From Actinomycetes bacterium (GTDB taxonomy: Bacteria; Actinomycetota; Acidimicrobiia; Acidimicrobiales; Palsa-688), in the NCBI GenBank assembly GCA_021808665.1, contig JAKBBA010000013.1:19808-83807 (forward strand): DNA of 64,000 nt, in the 5' to 3' direction. Under the pieces are notes generated by a model. It worked only from the letters and a program-made list of their open reading frames with translations. It made no database searches and was not told where the DNA came from. This document shows, piece after piece, positions 17,952 through 25,736 of this stretch. Each line of letters begins with the position of its first letter. Position 1 is the stretch's first letter. The position numbers were made by a program, and so were the translations under genes.

Positions 17952-19136
17952 ATGCCTGGATCAGTCATAGTCGCTGGGGCGAGAACCCCGATAGGAAAGC
18001 TCTCCGGGGCTCTAGGCGGTTTCAGCGCAGCCCAACTCGGGTCGTTCGCTATCAGAGCGGCCCTCGAACGCTCGAACGTGGCCGCTTCGCAGGTCGACTA
18101 CGTAGTGATGGGACAGGTGATCCTCGCCGGAGCCGGCCAGGTGCCCGCCCGCCAGGCCGCTATCGGCGCCGGCATCCCCATGTCCACCCCAGCGACTGTG
18201 GTGAACAAGGTGTGCCTGTCGGGCCTGAACGCCATCTACCAGGCGGACCTGATGATAAGCGCTGGCGACGCCGAGATCGTCGTCGCCGGCGGTATGGAGT
18301 CGATGTCCAACGCTCCACATCTTCTGGCCGGGGCGCGCAACGGCTACCGTCTGGGCGGGGCGGAGCTTCGCGACGCCTTGATGTTCGACGGTCTCGAGGA
18401 CGCGCACAGCCACGAGGCCATGGGCGCGGACAGCGAGCGCTACATGGATAAGTTCCCCGACGTGACCCGCAGCCGCCAGGACGAGTTCTCAGCCGCCTCG
18501 CACGAGCGGGCAGCCCGCGCCACTAAGGACGGCTTCTTCGCCGAGGAGATCGTCGCCGTGGAAGTTCCCCAGCGCAAAGGTGACCCGCTACTGGTAAGCG
18601 TCGACGAGGGGATCCGGGCTTCGACGAGCGTCGAGTCGCTGGCCGCTTTGCGCCCCGCGTTCGCTCAGGGAGGTTCGATAACAGCCGGCAACGCGTCGCA
18701 GATCTCCGACGGCGCCTCAGCTGTCGTGGTGATGTCCGAGGCCGCCGCTGCACGCTGCGGGGTTGAACCGCTCGGGCGAGTCGTCAGCTACGGGATGGTC
18801 GCCGGGCCCGACACGTGCCTTATGACCCAACCTTCGCGTTCCACAGCGAAGGCGCTGGGCAAAGCCGGCCTGGGCGTCGGCGACGTGAGCGTGTTCGAGT
18901 TCAACGAGGCTTTCGCCGCCGTCGCGCTGGCTTCGATAGACGACCTTGGGTTGAACCCCGACTCGGTCAACCCGAACGGCGGGGCGGTGGCTCTCGGGCA
19001 TCCCATCGGAGCCTCTGGTAACCGCCTGGCGCTCACCCTCCTCCACGAGCTACGCCGCCGGGGCGGCGGCTACGGGGTGGCGGCGCTCTGCGGCGGAGGC
19101 GGGCAAGGCGACGCACTCGTGGTTCGTGCCAGCTGA
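17952..19136 (+). CDS. Acetyl-CoA C-acetyltransferase (thiolase)
   Basis: Thiolytic cleavage or Claisen condensation of 3-ketoacyl-CoA, the last beta-oxidation step. All thiolase signatures are present in 394 aa: the nucleophilic Cys in NKVCLSGLNAI (about residue 89), GGMESMSNAPH, the His in NPNGGAVALGHPIGASGNR (about 350) and the second Cys in ALCGGGGQG near the C-terminus. An AGGAGG ribosome-binding site lies just before the ATG. The TetR-ECH-ACAD-thiolase order suggests a short dedicated beta-oxidation module. Confidence 0.94.
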   Translation: MPGSVIVAGARTPIGKLSGALGGFSAAQLGSFAIRAALERSNVAASQVDYVVMGQVILAGAGQVPARQAAIGAGIPMSTPATVVNKVCLSGLNAIYQADLMISAGDAEIVVAGGMESMSNAPHLLAGARNGYRLGGAELRDALMFDGLEDAHSHEAMGADSERYMDKFPDVTRSRQDEFSAASHERAARATKDGFFAEEIVAVEVPQRKGDPLLVSVDEGIRASTSVESLAALRPAFAQGGSITAGNASQISDGASAVVVMSEAAAARCGVEPLGRVVSYGMVAGPDTCLMTQPSRSTAKALGKAGLGVGDVSVFEFNEAFAAVALASIDDLGLNPDSVNPNGGAVALGHPIGASGNRLALTLLHELRRRGGGYGVAALCGGGGQGDALVVRAS

Positions 19137-19141
19137 GAGGG

Positions 19142-19618
19142 TCACCTCAGGGGCCTAGCTGGCTGCGAGAGGCCGGCCTTCTTCTCCTCTATGCGCTTGA
19201 TCAGCGCTCTCAGGGCGAGCTCGTAGCCGTACACGCCGCATCCGCAGATAAGGCCGTCGACCACCGGCGAGATGACCGACCGGTGACGGAAGTCCTCCCG
19301 GGCGTGGATATTGGAGATGTGCACTTCCACGCACGGCACCCTCACCGCATCTATGGCGTCGCGGATGGCGTAGCTGTAGTGCGCATAAGCCCCCGGGTTG
19401 ATGACGATCCCGTCCAAGGAGCGGGCCTCGTGGATGCGGTCGACCAGTACGCCTTCGCTGTTCGACTGGGCCGTCACCACCTCAACACCCAGCTGCGCGG
19501 CCAGTTCGACGAAAGCCGACTCCACGTCCTCAAGGGTTCTGGAACCGTACACCTGACTATCGCGCTCTCCTAGCAGGTTGAGGTTGGGTCCGTTTAGGAG
19601 CATCACGCGGGTTGTCAT
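19142..19618 (-). CDS. aroQ: 3-dehydroquinate dehydratase, type II
   Basis: Shikimate pathway enzyme converting 3-dehydroquinate to 3-dehydroshikimate. Family motifs in 158 aa are LLNGPNLNLLGERDSQVYG (catalytic Tyr near residue 24), INPGAYAHYSYAIRDAI (Asn and His) and VPCVEVHISNIHARE. The length is typical of dodecameric type II enzymes. It ends 5 bp from the convergent thiolase and follows aroK in the same direction, forming a small aromatic amino acid unit. Confidence 0.96.
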   Translation of the reverse strand: MTTRVMLLNGPNLNLLGERDSQVYGSRTLEDVESAFVELAAQLGVEVVTAQSNSEGVLVDRIHEARSLDGIVINPGAYAHYSYAIRDAIDAVRVPCVEVHISNIHAREDFRHRSVISPVVDGLICGCGVYGYELALRALIKRIEEKKAGLSQPARPLR

Positions 19619-19641
19619 AGCTCAGGCCTCCACGCTCGAAG

Positions 19642-20145
19642 TTAGCCGCTGGGCTTTCCCAGCGAGAGGTTACCGGCGAGCTCCTCGACGACCTCTTCGG
19701 GTCGCCTCAGGTCCGTCTTCACGGAGAGCTCCGCAGCATCGCCGTAAGCACCGAGTCGACGGTCGTAGACATCACGTATGTCGGGACGGGCCATCATGGG
19801 CCGCAGGTCGTCGTTGCCGATCCGCAGGAGGGCCTCCTCGTAGCTGACCTCCAGGTGGACGGCCGTCACATTTCGCAGCGCCTCCCTGGTACCCGGATGC
19901 TCCACGGCACCGCCGCCTAGGGCGACCACGGCGTCGGGCCCCGAAAGGACCTCGACGATAGTCTCGTGCTCCAAGCGGCGGAACTCCGCTTCGCCGTCCT
20001 CGGAGAAGATGTCGCGCACCCGTCGACGGGTGCGGTGCTCGATCAGGGTGTCTATGTCCACGAACGGGAGTCCCAGTTTCTCGGCGAGCATGCATCCGAC
20101 TGTTGTCTTGCCGGCGCCCATGAAGCCCATCAGGACGACTATCAC
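19642..20145 (-). CDS. aroK: Shikimate kinase
   Basis: ATP-dependent phosphorylation of shikimate. Walker A GFMGAGKTTVG is at residues 7-17, the shikimate-binding FVDIDTLIEHRTRRRVRDIF follows, and the GGGAVEHPGTRE block is near residue 78. The preferred start is a GTG giving IVVLMGFMG. It lies 5 bp downstream of recR and upstream of aroQ. Confidence 0.95.
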   Translation of the reverse strand: MIVVLMGFMGAGKTTVGCMLAEKLGLPFVDIDTLIEHRTRRRVRDIFSEDGEAEFRRLEHETIVEVLSGPDAVVALGGGAVEHPGTREALRNVTAVHLEVSYEEALLRIGNDDLRPMMARPDIRDVYDRRLGAYGDAAELSVKTDLRRPEEVVEELAGNLSLGKPSG

Positions 20146-20150
20146 CTTTG

Positions 20151-20810
20151 TCAGCCTCCTATGGTGCGGCGCCCCTCCAGGGCCCTGCCGAGGGTGAGCT
20201 CGTCGGCGTACTCGAGGTCACCTCCGACGGGCAGCCCGCTCGCCAGCTGGGTGACTTTCAAAGGCATGTGCTCCAGCAACTTGGTTAGGTACAAGGCGGT
20301 CGCCTCGCCTTCGATGTTCGGGTTAGTTGCGAGGATCACCTCTTCGACTCCTTCAGGGGAGATCCTCGCGATGAGCTCTCTGACCCTGAGCTTGTCCGGT
20401 CCGATCCCGTCGATCGGGCTGATCGCTCCGCCGAGGACGTGATAGAGACCCCTGAACTCGCGTGTCTTCTCCATAGCGACGACGTCCCGGGATTCCTCCA
20501 CGACGCAGATCACCTTCGGGTCGCGACGGGTATCCCGGCAGATGTCGCACAAGACGGTAGCGGGCTCCGAGCCGGGGGGCTGAGACGGCCCTGAGCCGGG
20601 GTGCAGGCCAGCCTGGAACTCTGCGATGTTGAAGCAGCGCCGGCACCACGAAACTCTCTCCTTGGCCACCGTGATGCTCTGGGCCAATCGGAGAGCATCG
20701 TCTTTGGAGACGCTTAGAAGGTGGAAGGCGATCCTCTGCGCCGACTTAGGCCCGATCCCGGGCAGGCGGCCTAGCTCGTCGATCAGATCCTGGACCGCTG
20801 CGGTGTACAT
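20151..20810 (-). CDS. recR: Recombination protein RecR
   Basis: RecFOR-pathway protein that helps load RecA at gapped DNA. Order of elements in 219 aa: HhH region [19 protein letters not shown], a four-Cys zinc finger (C36-C39 pair in WCRRC and the later CDICRD pair), the Toprim domain ([33 protein letters not shown]) and a Walker B-like C-terminus. An insertion of about 12 Gly/Ser/Pro-rich residues ([14 protein letters not shown]) separates the zinc-binding pairs. It sits in the conserved dnaX-ybaB-recR block. Confidence 0.96.
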   Translation of the reverse strand: MYTAAVQDLIDELGRLPGIGPKSAQRIAFHLLSVSKDDALRLAQSITVAKERVSWCRRCFNIAEFQAGLHPGSGPSQPPGSEPATVLCDICRDTRRDPKVICVVEESRDVVAMEKTREFRGLYHVLGGAISPIDGIGPDKLRVRELIARISPEGVEEVILATNPNIEGEATALYLTKLLEHMPLKVTQLASGLPVGGDLEYADELTLGRALEGRRTIGG

Positions 20811-20841
20811 CCGCCGCCAAGACTACAGCTTCCCCGGTTGA

Positions 20842-21216
20842 TCATTGGGAACCGAACAGGCCTCCCAGGTCGCCGATTCCTGGGATGCCGCCAAAGCCGG
20901 GGAGCGATCCCATGCCGGCCGCGCCGATAGCGTCGCTGGCGAGCTGCGCCGCTTTTTCGATCCCGTCACGTATCGCCGCTAGGACGAGGTCTTCGAGCAT
21001 TTCCACGTCTTGGGGGTCTACTACCGACGAGTCGATCGTCACCGATTCGAACTCGAAGGCTCCGGTCAAAGTCACCTTTACCGTGCCTCCCCCGGCTGAC
21101 CCCTCGACCACTTCGGAGGCGGCCGCTCGTTGAGCCTCCGCAAGGTTGTGCTGGACCTCCCCGAGCTGGCCGATCAGGGCGCCCAAGTCGAAGGGCATCT
21201 CGCCACCGACGCTCAT
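20842..21216 (-). CDS. YbaB/EbfC family nucleoid-associated protein
   Basis: Small DNA-binding dimer commonly encoded between dnaX and recR. The 124 aa have the family core: an N-terminal helix LGALIGQLGEVQHNLAEAQ, then GGGTVKVTLTGAFEFESVTID, VVDPQDVEMLEDLVLAAIRDG, and a Gly-rich flexible tail (GMGSLPGFGGIPGIG). It probably affects nucleoid structure or replication and repair, but the family's role remains vague. Confidence 0.93.
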   Translation of the reverse strand: MSVGGEMPFDLGALIGQLGEVQHNLAEAQRAAASEVVEGSAGGGTVKVTLTGAFEFESVTIDSSVVDPQDVEMLEDLVLAAIRDGIEKAAQLASDAIGAAGMGSLPGFGGIPGIGDLGGLFGSQ

Positions 21217-21232
21217 CGCTGAACTGGTCTCG

Positions 21233-22939
21233 TCATGGCTGAACCTCCTCGGCGCCCGGGAAGGCTTCCAGGAGGCGCTGTGCTGGCGAGGCTAGCGCGC
21301 CCGGAGCGTCGTCGAGCTCGTCTATGTCGAAGTCTCCTACCTCCTCGTCTCGAGGTTCGCCGGCGACCCCGGAGCCGGACCTTCCGGGTTGGGTGGAGGC
21401 GCTCGCTGGGTCCACGACCAGGTCCAGTCCCACCCGCCGGCCGAAGTGCGAGGACAAGACCTTCTCTAGCTCCGCCTTGTTCGCCTGGGCACGGGTCAAC
21501 AATCCGCGGTCCGGCACCGCCAGCACAGCCCTGCCGTTCGCGCTGGGAAGGAAACGCCCGGTCGCCACATAGACCTTCACTGCGGGACGAAGCGACGGCA
21601 GTATCTTGTCACCCCAGGCGAGGGTCAGCTCCTCCCTTGTGGGAACGTCGCTACGACCCTGAGCCTGATCAGGGGTTTGCGACTTCTCAGTCACCTCTGT
21701 CACTGGGGGGTTGGCCGGCGCCTCTACGGGGCTTGCCGGGCGGGATCGTGCTGGGCCAGATGTGGGCAGCGGCGGGGGCGGTGGGGTCAACCGGGACTTG
21801 GGTGCTGCGGCGGGAGCGGCCTGCGAGACCAGTCCTTCCAGGCGTTCAACTCGCTCCAAGATGGCGGCCCGGCTGTCGTCGAGGTCGGCTGCGCATAGGC
21901 GCACCAGCGCGACTTCAAGGGTTATCCTCGGCTCCGGTGAGTCCCGCATGTCGATCAGCGCCGCGCCTATGAGCTCCATCGCCCTGACGACGCCGGCAGC
22001 GCCGAGAGATCTGGCGTGAGCCGCGACTTGCGCCAGCTCGCCCGGTGCTAGCTGCACTAGTGAAGGAGCGCGGGTGGCAAGGAAGCCGTTCCGCAGGTAC
22101 TCGACTATCTCGCTGCCCAGCCTGCGGGCGTCGTAGCCGGACTGGATCGCCTCTGCCACCTTTATGAGAGCGCCGTTGGGATCCTGCTCTGCGATAGCGG
22201 CGACCACGTCACCGACCTCGACGGCGTCGCTTTCGACACCACCCGCAGCGGCAACCTGGTCCAGCACCGACAGGGCGTCGCGAGCCGAACCGTGCCCTCG
22301 CCTCACCACGACGTCCAACGCTTCGGGTTCGAGGTCGACTCCGGCTCTCCCGGCGACGTCTGCGACTAGCGCTGCGAGCACCTCGGGGCCCAGCAGGTGG
22401 AACTCGAAGTGCTGGGTGCGGCTTCGGATCGTGTCGAGGACCTTCTGGGGATCCGTGGTCGCCAGCACGAATATCACGTGGGCGGGTGGTTCTTCGAGGG
22501 TCTTGAGGAGGGCACCGGCGGCTGCGGGTGTGATCTGGTGGACTTCGTCGACTATGTAGACCTTCCAGCGACCCGGGCTGCCGAGCGCAACCCTCGACAG
22601 CAGGTCGCGCATCTCGTCGATACCACGGTTGGTGGCCGAGTCGAGCTCCTGGACGTCGAGGGAGGACCCGGAGCGCACGGCAAGGCAGGACCGGCACTGC
22701 CCGCAGGGTTCGCCGTCGGCGGGGGTCTCACAGTTGAGCGCCATGGCCAGGATCCGAGCCGTGCTCGTCTTGCCGGTACCTCTCGGCCCGCTGAAAAGGT
22801 AGGCGTGCGCGACCTTGGAATCGCGCACAGCGGAGCGCAGAACCCGGGTTACGTGCTCCTGGCCGACCACGTCGGAGAAACGCTGCGGCCGGAACCGCCT
22901 GTAAAGAGCCTGGTAGGGAGCTTTTTGATCCTCGGCCAC
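21233..22939 (-). CDS. dnaX: DNA polymerase III subunits gamma/tau
   Basis: Clamp-loader ATPase. The 568 aa begin with LYRRFRPQRFSDVVGQEHV, Walker A SGPRGTGKTSTARI (about 51-64), four zinc-binding Cys (CETPADGEPCGQCRSC), Walker B VYIVDEVH and sensor 1 VFVLATTDPQK. After residue 370 comes a Pro-rich linker and a tau-like domain V. No poly-A slippery site for a programmed frameshift was noticed, so a single product seems likely. It begins the dnaX-ybaB-recR cluster. Confidence 0.96.
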   Translation of the reverse strand: MAEDQKAPYQALYRRFRPQRFSDVVGQEHVTRVLRSAVRDSKVAHAYLFSGPRGTGKTSTARILAMALNCETPADGEPCGQCRSCLAVRSGSSLDVQELDSATNRGIDEMRDLLSRVALGSPGRWKVYIVDEVHQITPAAAGALLKTLEEPPAHVIFVLATTDPQKVLDTIRSRTQHFEFHLLGPEVLAALVADVAGRAGVDLEPEALDVVVRRGHGSARDALSVLDQVAAAGGVESDAVEVGDVVAAIAEQDPNGALIKVAEAIQSGYDARRLGSEIVEYLRNGFLATRAPSLVQLAPGELAQVAAHARSLGAAGVVRAMELIGAALIDMRDSPEPRITLEVALVRLCAADLDDSRAAILERVERLEGLVSQAAPAAAPKSRLTPPPPPLPTSGPARSRPASPVEAPANPPVTEVTEKSQTPDQAQGRSDVPTREELTLAWGDKILPSLRPAVKVYVATGRFLPSANGRAVLAVPDRGLLTRAQANKAELEKVLSSHFGRRVGLDLVVDPASASTQPGRSGSGVAGEPRDEEVGDFDIDELDDAPGALASPAQRLLEAFPGAEEVQP

Positions 22940-23178
22940 CCTACGAGCCTAGAAGCTGCGAGGATGGCCGGGTTCGCCTCACGATCCGCCGCTAGCCGCC
23001 CTCGCACGAACGGGCGTCGGGTGCGACGGTCAGGCTGTCTACGGCACACGGAGCGTTCCGCTGAGAGCTGCTGCCGTCAGGCCCTGACTCGGTTCACGGT
23101 GCCACGTTGCGTAGGACCCGACCGCCGCACTCGACGCCCGTTCCCTTCCGACATAGTAGTCTAGCCTCAGCACATCCT

Positions 23179-23266
23179 GGAGGGGTGCGAGAGCGGCCGA
23201 ATCGGCACGATTGGAAATCGTGTGAGGGGAAACCCTCCGTGGGTTCAAATCCCACCCTCTCCGCCA
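23179..23266 (+). tRNA. tRNA-Ser(GGA)
   Basis: Full cloverleaf with long variable arm. The acceptor stem pairs GGAGGGG with CCTCTCC; the anticodon stem-loop is CACGA-TTGGAAA-TCGTG with anticodon GGA, reading UCC/UCU. The variable arm is GAGGGGAAACCCTC, and the T arm is GTGGG-TTCAAAT-CCCAC. Discriminator G is followed by CCA at 23264-23266. It stands alone between dnaX and a stretch of decayed toxin-antitoxin genes, a typical insertion hotspot position. Confidence 0.97.
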
Positions 23267-23511
23267 TGGGGTCCTTACGAAAGTTGGCCCCAGGTAGCGA
23301 AACCGTTCGCCGCAGATCCCTGCGGGCCTACGGTGGCCCAGTGGGCGCTGCCCAGGTCCGCAGGCAGCGCAGGTCAGCGACGGCGACCATGAGGCCGGTC
23401 GTGACCGGCCCGACGACGTAGCGGTCCACACGGGCGAGCAGCTGCGGAAAAGGCACATAAAGTCCGACCGGAACAGCTCCGACCGGAACGGTCGAGGTAG
23501 CCCGCCACCCC
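23267..23511. other. Gene-free stretch downstream of tRNA-Ser with a short tandem repeat
   Basis: No convincing gene. The 12-mer TCCGACCGGAAC occurs twice, at 23463-23474 and 23478-23489, a 15-bp period. No copy of the tRNA 3' end that would mark an attachment site was recognised nearby. The stretch may be scar sequence from past insertions. Confidence 0.45.
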
Positions 23512-23739
23512 CTACAAGGCCAGGGCGGGGTCGCGGAAGTCGAAGATTCGCAGCGTCAGCCCATGGGCGCCGAGTGTCAGCCAGTGTTGGTCTCCGGTCA
23601 GCACCGGGAGATCGCGTTCAAGAGCATGAGAAAGGCAGCACATGTCCCCCGGCGACAGTGACTTCACCCGATCCTCACCGCTGGCTTCTTGCGCAGTTCG
23701 GCTAACAGCGTCGACCCGCTTCGGCTGCCCGCTCAGCGA
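23512..23739 (-). pseudogene. VapC-type PIN toxin remnant, C-terminal part only
   Basis: An open frame without an N-terminal half encodes the end of a PIN-domain ribonuclease: LSPGDMCCLSHALERDLPVL then TGDQHWLTL, equivalent to the SLGDRxCLALA...TADRAW block of VapC proteins, followed by LRIFDF. The N-terminal half with the first catalytic Asp is missing, and the frame starts inside the antitoxin gene out of phase. A deletion joining the antitoxin to the toxin end explains this. The product is very unlikely to be an active RNase. Confidence 0.6.
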
Positions 23740-23950
23740 TCAGCTCGTCGCACAGATCCCCCGTGTAGCCGTTCTCCTCGAGTTCCTTCAGGACTTCAGC
23801 CTGGAATGCGGTAAGCAGAACCAGCGGGTCTTCCAGCACGACACGCCCTGGACCATCGACGTGGGCCACCACCTCATGGCTCGTGTCAATGCCGGCCTCG
23901 TCGAGCACAGCGGATGGGAGCGTCGGCCGCCGCTTGGCGTCGAAGCGCAA
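23702..23950 (-). CDS. VapB/AbrB-like antitoxin, partner toxin decayed
   Basis: An 82-aa protein with an N-terminal swapped-hairpin AbrB-like DNA-binding element (MRFDAKRRPTLPSAVLDEAG, then VAHVDGPGRVVLEDP) and a helical C-terminal tail that would bind a toxin (FQAEVLKELEENGY). This is the usual form of antitoxins paired with PIN toxins in actinobacteria. The downstream toxin survives only as a fragment in another frame, so the antitoxin is an orphan. The last residues may be altered by the deletion joint. Confidence 0.6.
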   Translation of the reverse strand: MRFDAKRRPTLPSAVLDEAGIDTSHEVVAHVDGPGRVVLEDPLVLLTAFQAEVLKELEENGYTGDLCDELIAERAAEAGRRC

Positions 23951-24147
23951 ACGCTATCCCGTCGCTAAGCCTGAAGGGTCTGACATGCGTCCCACAGTAC
24001 CGTGCCTTGTGGGACAGTCATGTACCTTCCCTCTTGCCACGGTGGCTCCCACCTTCCTAGCCCACTGTCGGTAGCTACCACCCCTTCCCTGTCACCCGGT
24101 CGGCGCTATCCCAATGCTTACTGAGCAGATCGAAGCGACAAGGCGGA

Positions 24148-24540
24148 CTAGGCGGTGGCACGCCCGCTGACGGTGCTGACCGACGCCCGCCTGATCACCC
24201 TACTGGTCTCGAAGCGTCCCGCGAGTAGCGCGCCGAGAGCCGCCATGTAGCTGGAGTCTGAGGTGAGGATCTCCACCGGTTCGCCGCCCGCAGCTGCGCT
24301 CTCTGCCGCCACCGCCACGCAGGTGTCTACCACCGAAAACGCCGCCTGGCCGAGCGGGCTCGCCGCGTTCGGGTTACTGAGCGCGCTCTCGCTCAGCGCT
24401 ACGTCATAGACGGGTAAGCCACTCAAGTCTGATCCTCGTTCCTTTCGGTCTCGCACGAAGTCACGCCGCTGTTGCAGCACTCGCCGAGGCAATCGAGCCG
24501 ATTCCGCTACCACCCCGACGGGATCAAGGGCGGTTAAGAG
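24148..24540 (-). pseudogene. Second PIN-domain toxin remnant, N-terminus missing
   Basis: The frame reads DPVGVVAESARLPRRVL, then DVALSESALSN, SVVDTCVAVAAES and EILTSDSSYMAALGAL, then RVIRR. This is the pattern of the C-terminal two thirds of actinobacterial PIN proteins: a VVAExxR helix, VVDxxVA with an acidic residue, TSD, and a final basic strand. The first catalytic Asp strand is absent, and upstream the open frame only runs antisense to the lipoprotein start. It is probably a truncated toxin gene; it could be an intact gene with an unrecognised start. Confidence 0.4.
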
Positions 24541-24653
24541 TGGACAGGCCCCCTCCTGCGAGCCTGGACAGTGGTCTGTCTCGATCCCGAAATGCCAGAT
24601 GGCTTTTGTAACGGCTGATACCGCCGGGTAGCGTTGAGATTGGAGGCATATGC

Positions 24654-25706
24654 ATGACAGTTTCACTCCGGCGCTTAGCTGTGGGCACTTCGGCTTTGGC
24701 AGCCGCGGTATTGGTCGCCGCCTGTGGATCGTCCGGTAGCTCCAAGACGGCCGACGCCGGGCAGACGAACCCGACCAGCGCAAGCAGCTCGACGACCTCG
24801 ACAGACTCGACATCGGGTACTTCGGGAGGTGGCCTCAGCCTGGCCCGGCTGGGCAGCCTGACTAACTATTCGTTCGTCTCGACCGCCGGCAACGACGGCT
24901 ACACCTTCACCATCACCGGCGAGGTGCACGACCCCAACGACTGGGAAACCCATTCGACCAGCCCCGACGTCACCGACTACGACGTGAACGGTGGCGGCTA
25001 CAGCGTCGCTCTCGGGCAGGTCATCCCCGGACCCCCCCAAAAGCTGGCGGGGGAAGCTACCTACGCCCAGGCGCTGATCGGCTACACCCACGTGGCCGGG
25101 ATCCGGATCACGACCGCCGGAACCTGCGACGTCGCAGGGCTGCAAGGCACCACCTACCAGCTGAAAACTCCGGGAGCTGACGCGTCCCTGCTGGTCGAGA
25201 CGGCGACAGCGTGCGTCGCCACGAACACCGGCTCCCTCCTGTCGTACTCGTCGGGTGTACCTGGGGGCTCCGCCGCCAACGCCGTCCATCTCACCGGAGC
25301 AAGCACCTCGTTCAAGGTGACGGCCGTGGGTGGGATCGCTCCGATCGCGGCTCCCAAAGCGGCACCGGCACCCACTGCGCCCAGCGCGCCGCCCGCTTCC
25401 AGCGCCACCCCGACGCTACCGGCAGGGTTCCCAGCCCAGGTACCGACGCCGCCCGGGAAGGTACTTTCCAGCGCTGATCTGAGTGCCAGCAAATGGTACG
25501 TGCAGCTGTCCGAGACCGATGCCTCCGCCTTGGCGACCTACGTCAAAGCTCTGCAGAGCAACGGTTTCACCGTCCAGAACACGACGAATACTTCGGCGGC
25601 CGACATTTCTACACTGTCCGACAGCCAGTACCAAGTGCTGGTGGAGCAGATATCGCTTCCCGGCCAGGGCGTGACCCTGGCCGTCACCGTCTCGTCGACC
25701 GGCTAG
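24654..25706 (+). CDS. Secreted lipoprotein of unknown function
   Basis: A 350-aa protein not matched to a named family. A lipoprotein signal is clear (SALAAAVLVAAC, Cys near residue 24), followed by a Ser/Thr linker. A beta-rich middle domain (about 60-230) contains four Cys-free strands and two Cys (TCDVAGLQG, ACVATN) that may form a disulfide. A Pro/Ala linker (about 235-265) leads to a C-terminal domain of about 85 aa. It has a GGAGG ribosome-binding site. Convergent with the hydantoinase gene and probably monocistronic. Confidence 0.8.
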   Translation: MTVSLRRLAVGTSALAAAVLVAACGSSGSSKTADAGQTNPTSASSSTTSTDSTSGTSGGGLSLARLGSLTNYSFVSTAGNDGYTFTITGEVHDPNDWETHSTSPDVTDYDVNGGGYSVALGQVIPGPPQKLAGEATYAQALIGYTHVAGIRITTAGTCDVAGLQGTTYQLKTPGADASLLVETATACVATNTGSLLSYSSGVPGGSAANAVHLTGASTSFKVTAVGGIAPIAAPKAAPAPTAPSAPPASSATPTLPAGFPAQVPTPPGKVLSSADLSASKWYVQLSETDASALATYVKALQSNGFTVQNTTNTSAADISTLSDSQYQVLVEQISLPGQGVTLAVTVSSTG

Positions 25707-25736
25707 CAGCCTTGCGCTGCGCTATCGGCTGGCAAC

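Noticed and set aside
23039..23458. Minus-strand open frame of 139 codons across tRNA-Ser
   Set aside because: It is antisense to the tRNA; the GWDLNPRRVS-type peptide is a well-known artefact of translating tRNA-Ser genes.
23267..23460. Possible SRP RNA (ffs) between dnaX and neighbours
   Set aside because: ffs is sometimes near dnaX and a GGTCCGCAGG segment occurs, but the conserved GTCCGGAAGGAAGCAGC hairpin is absent.
24541..24813. N-terminal extension of the second PIN remnant
   Set aside because: It is antisense to the lipoprotein start and shows no PIN-like residues.
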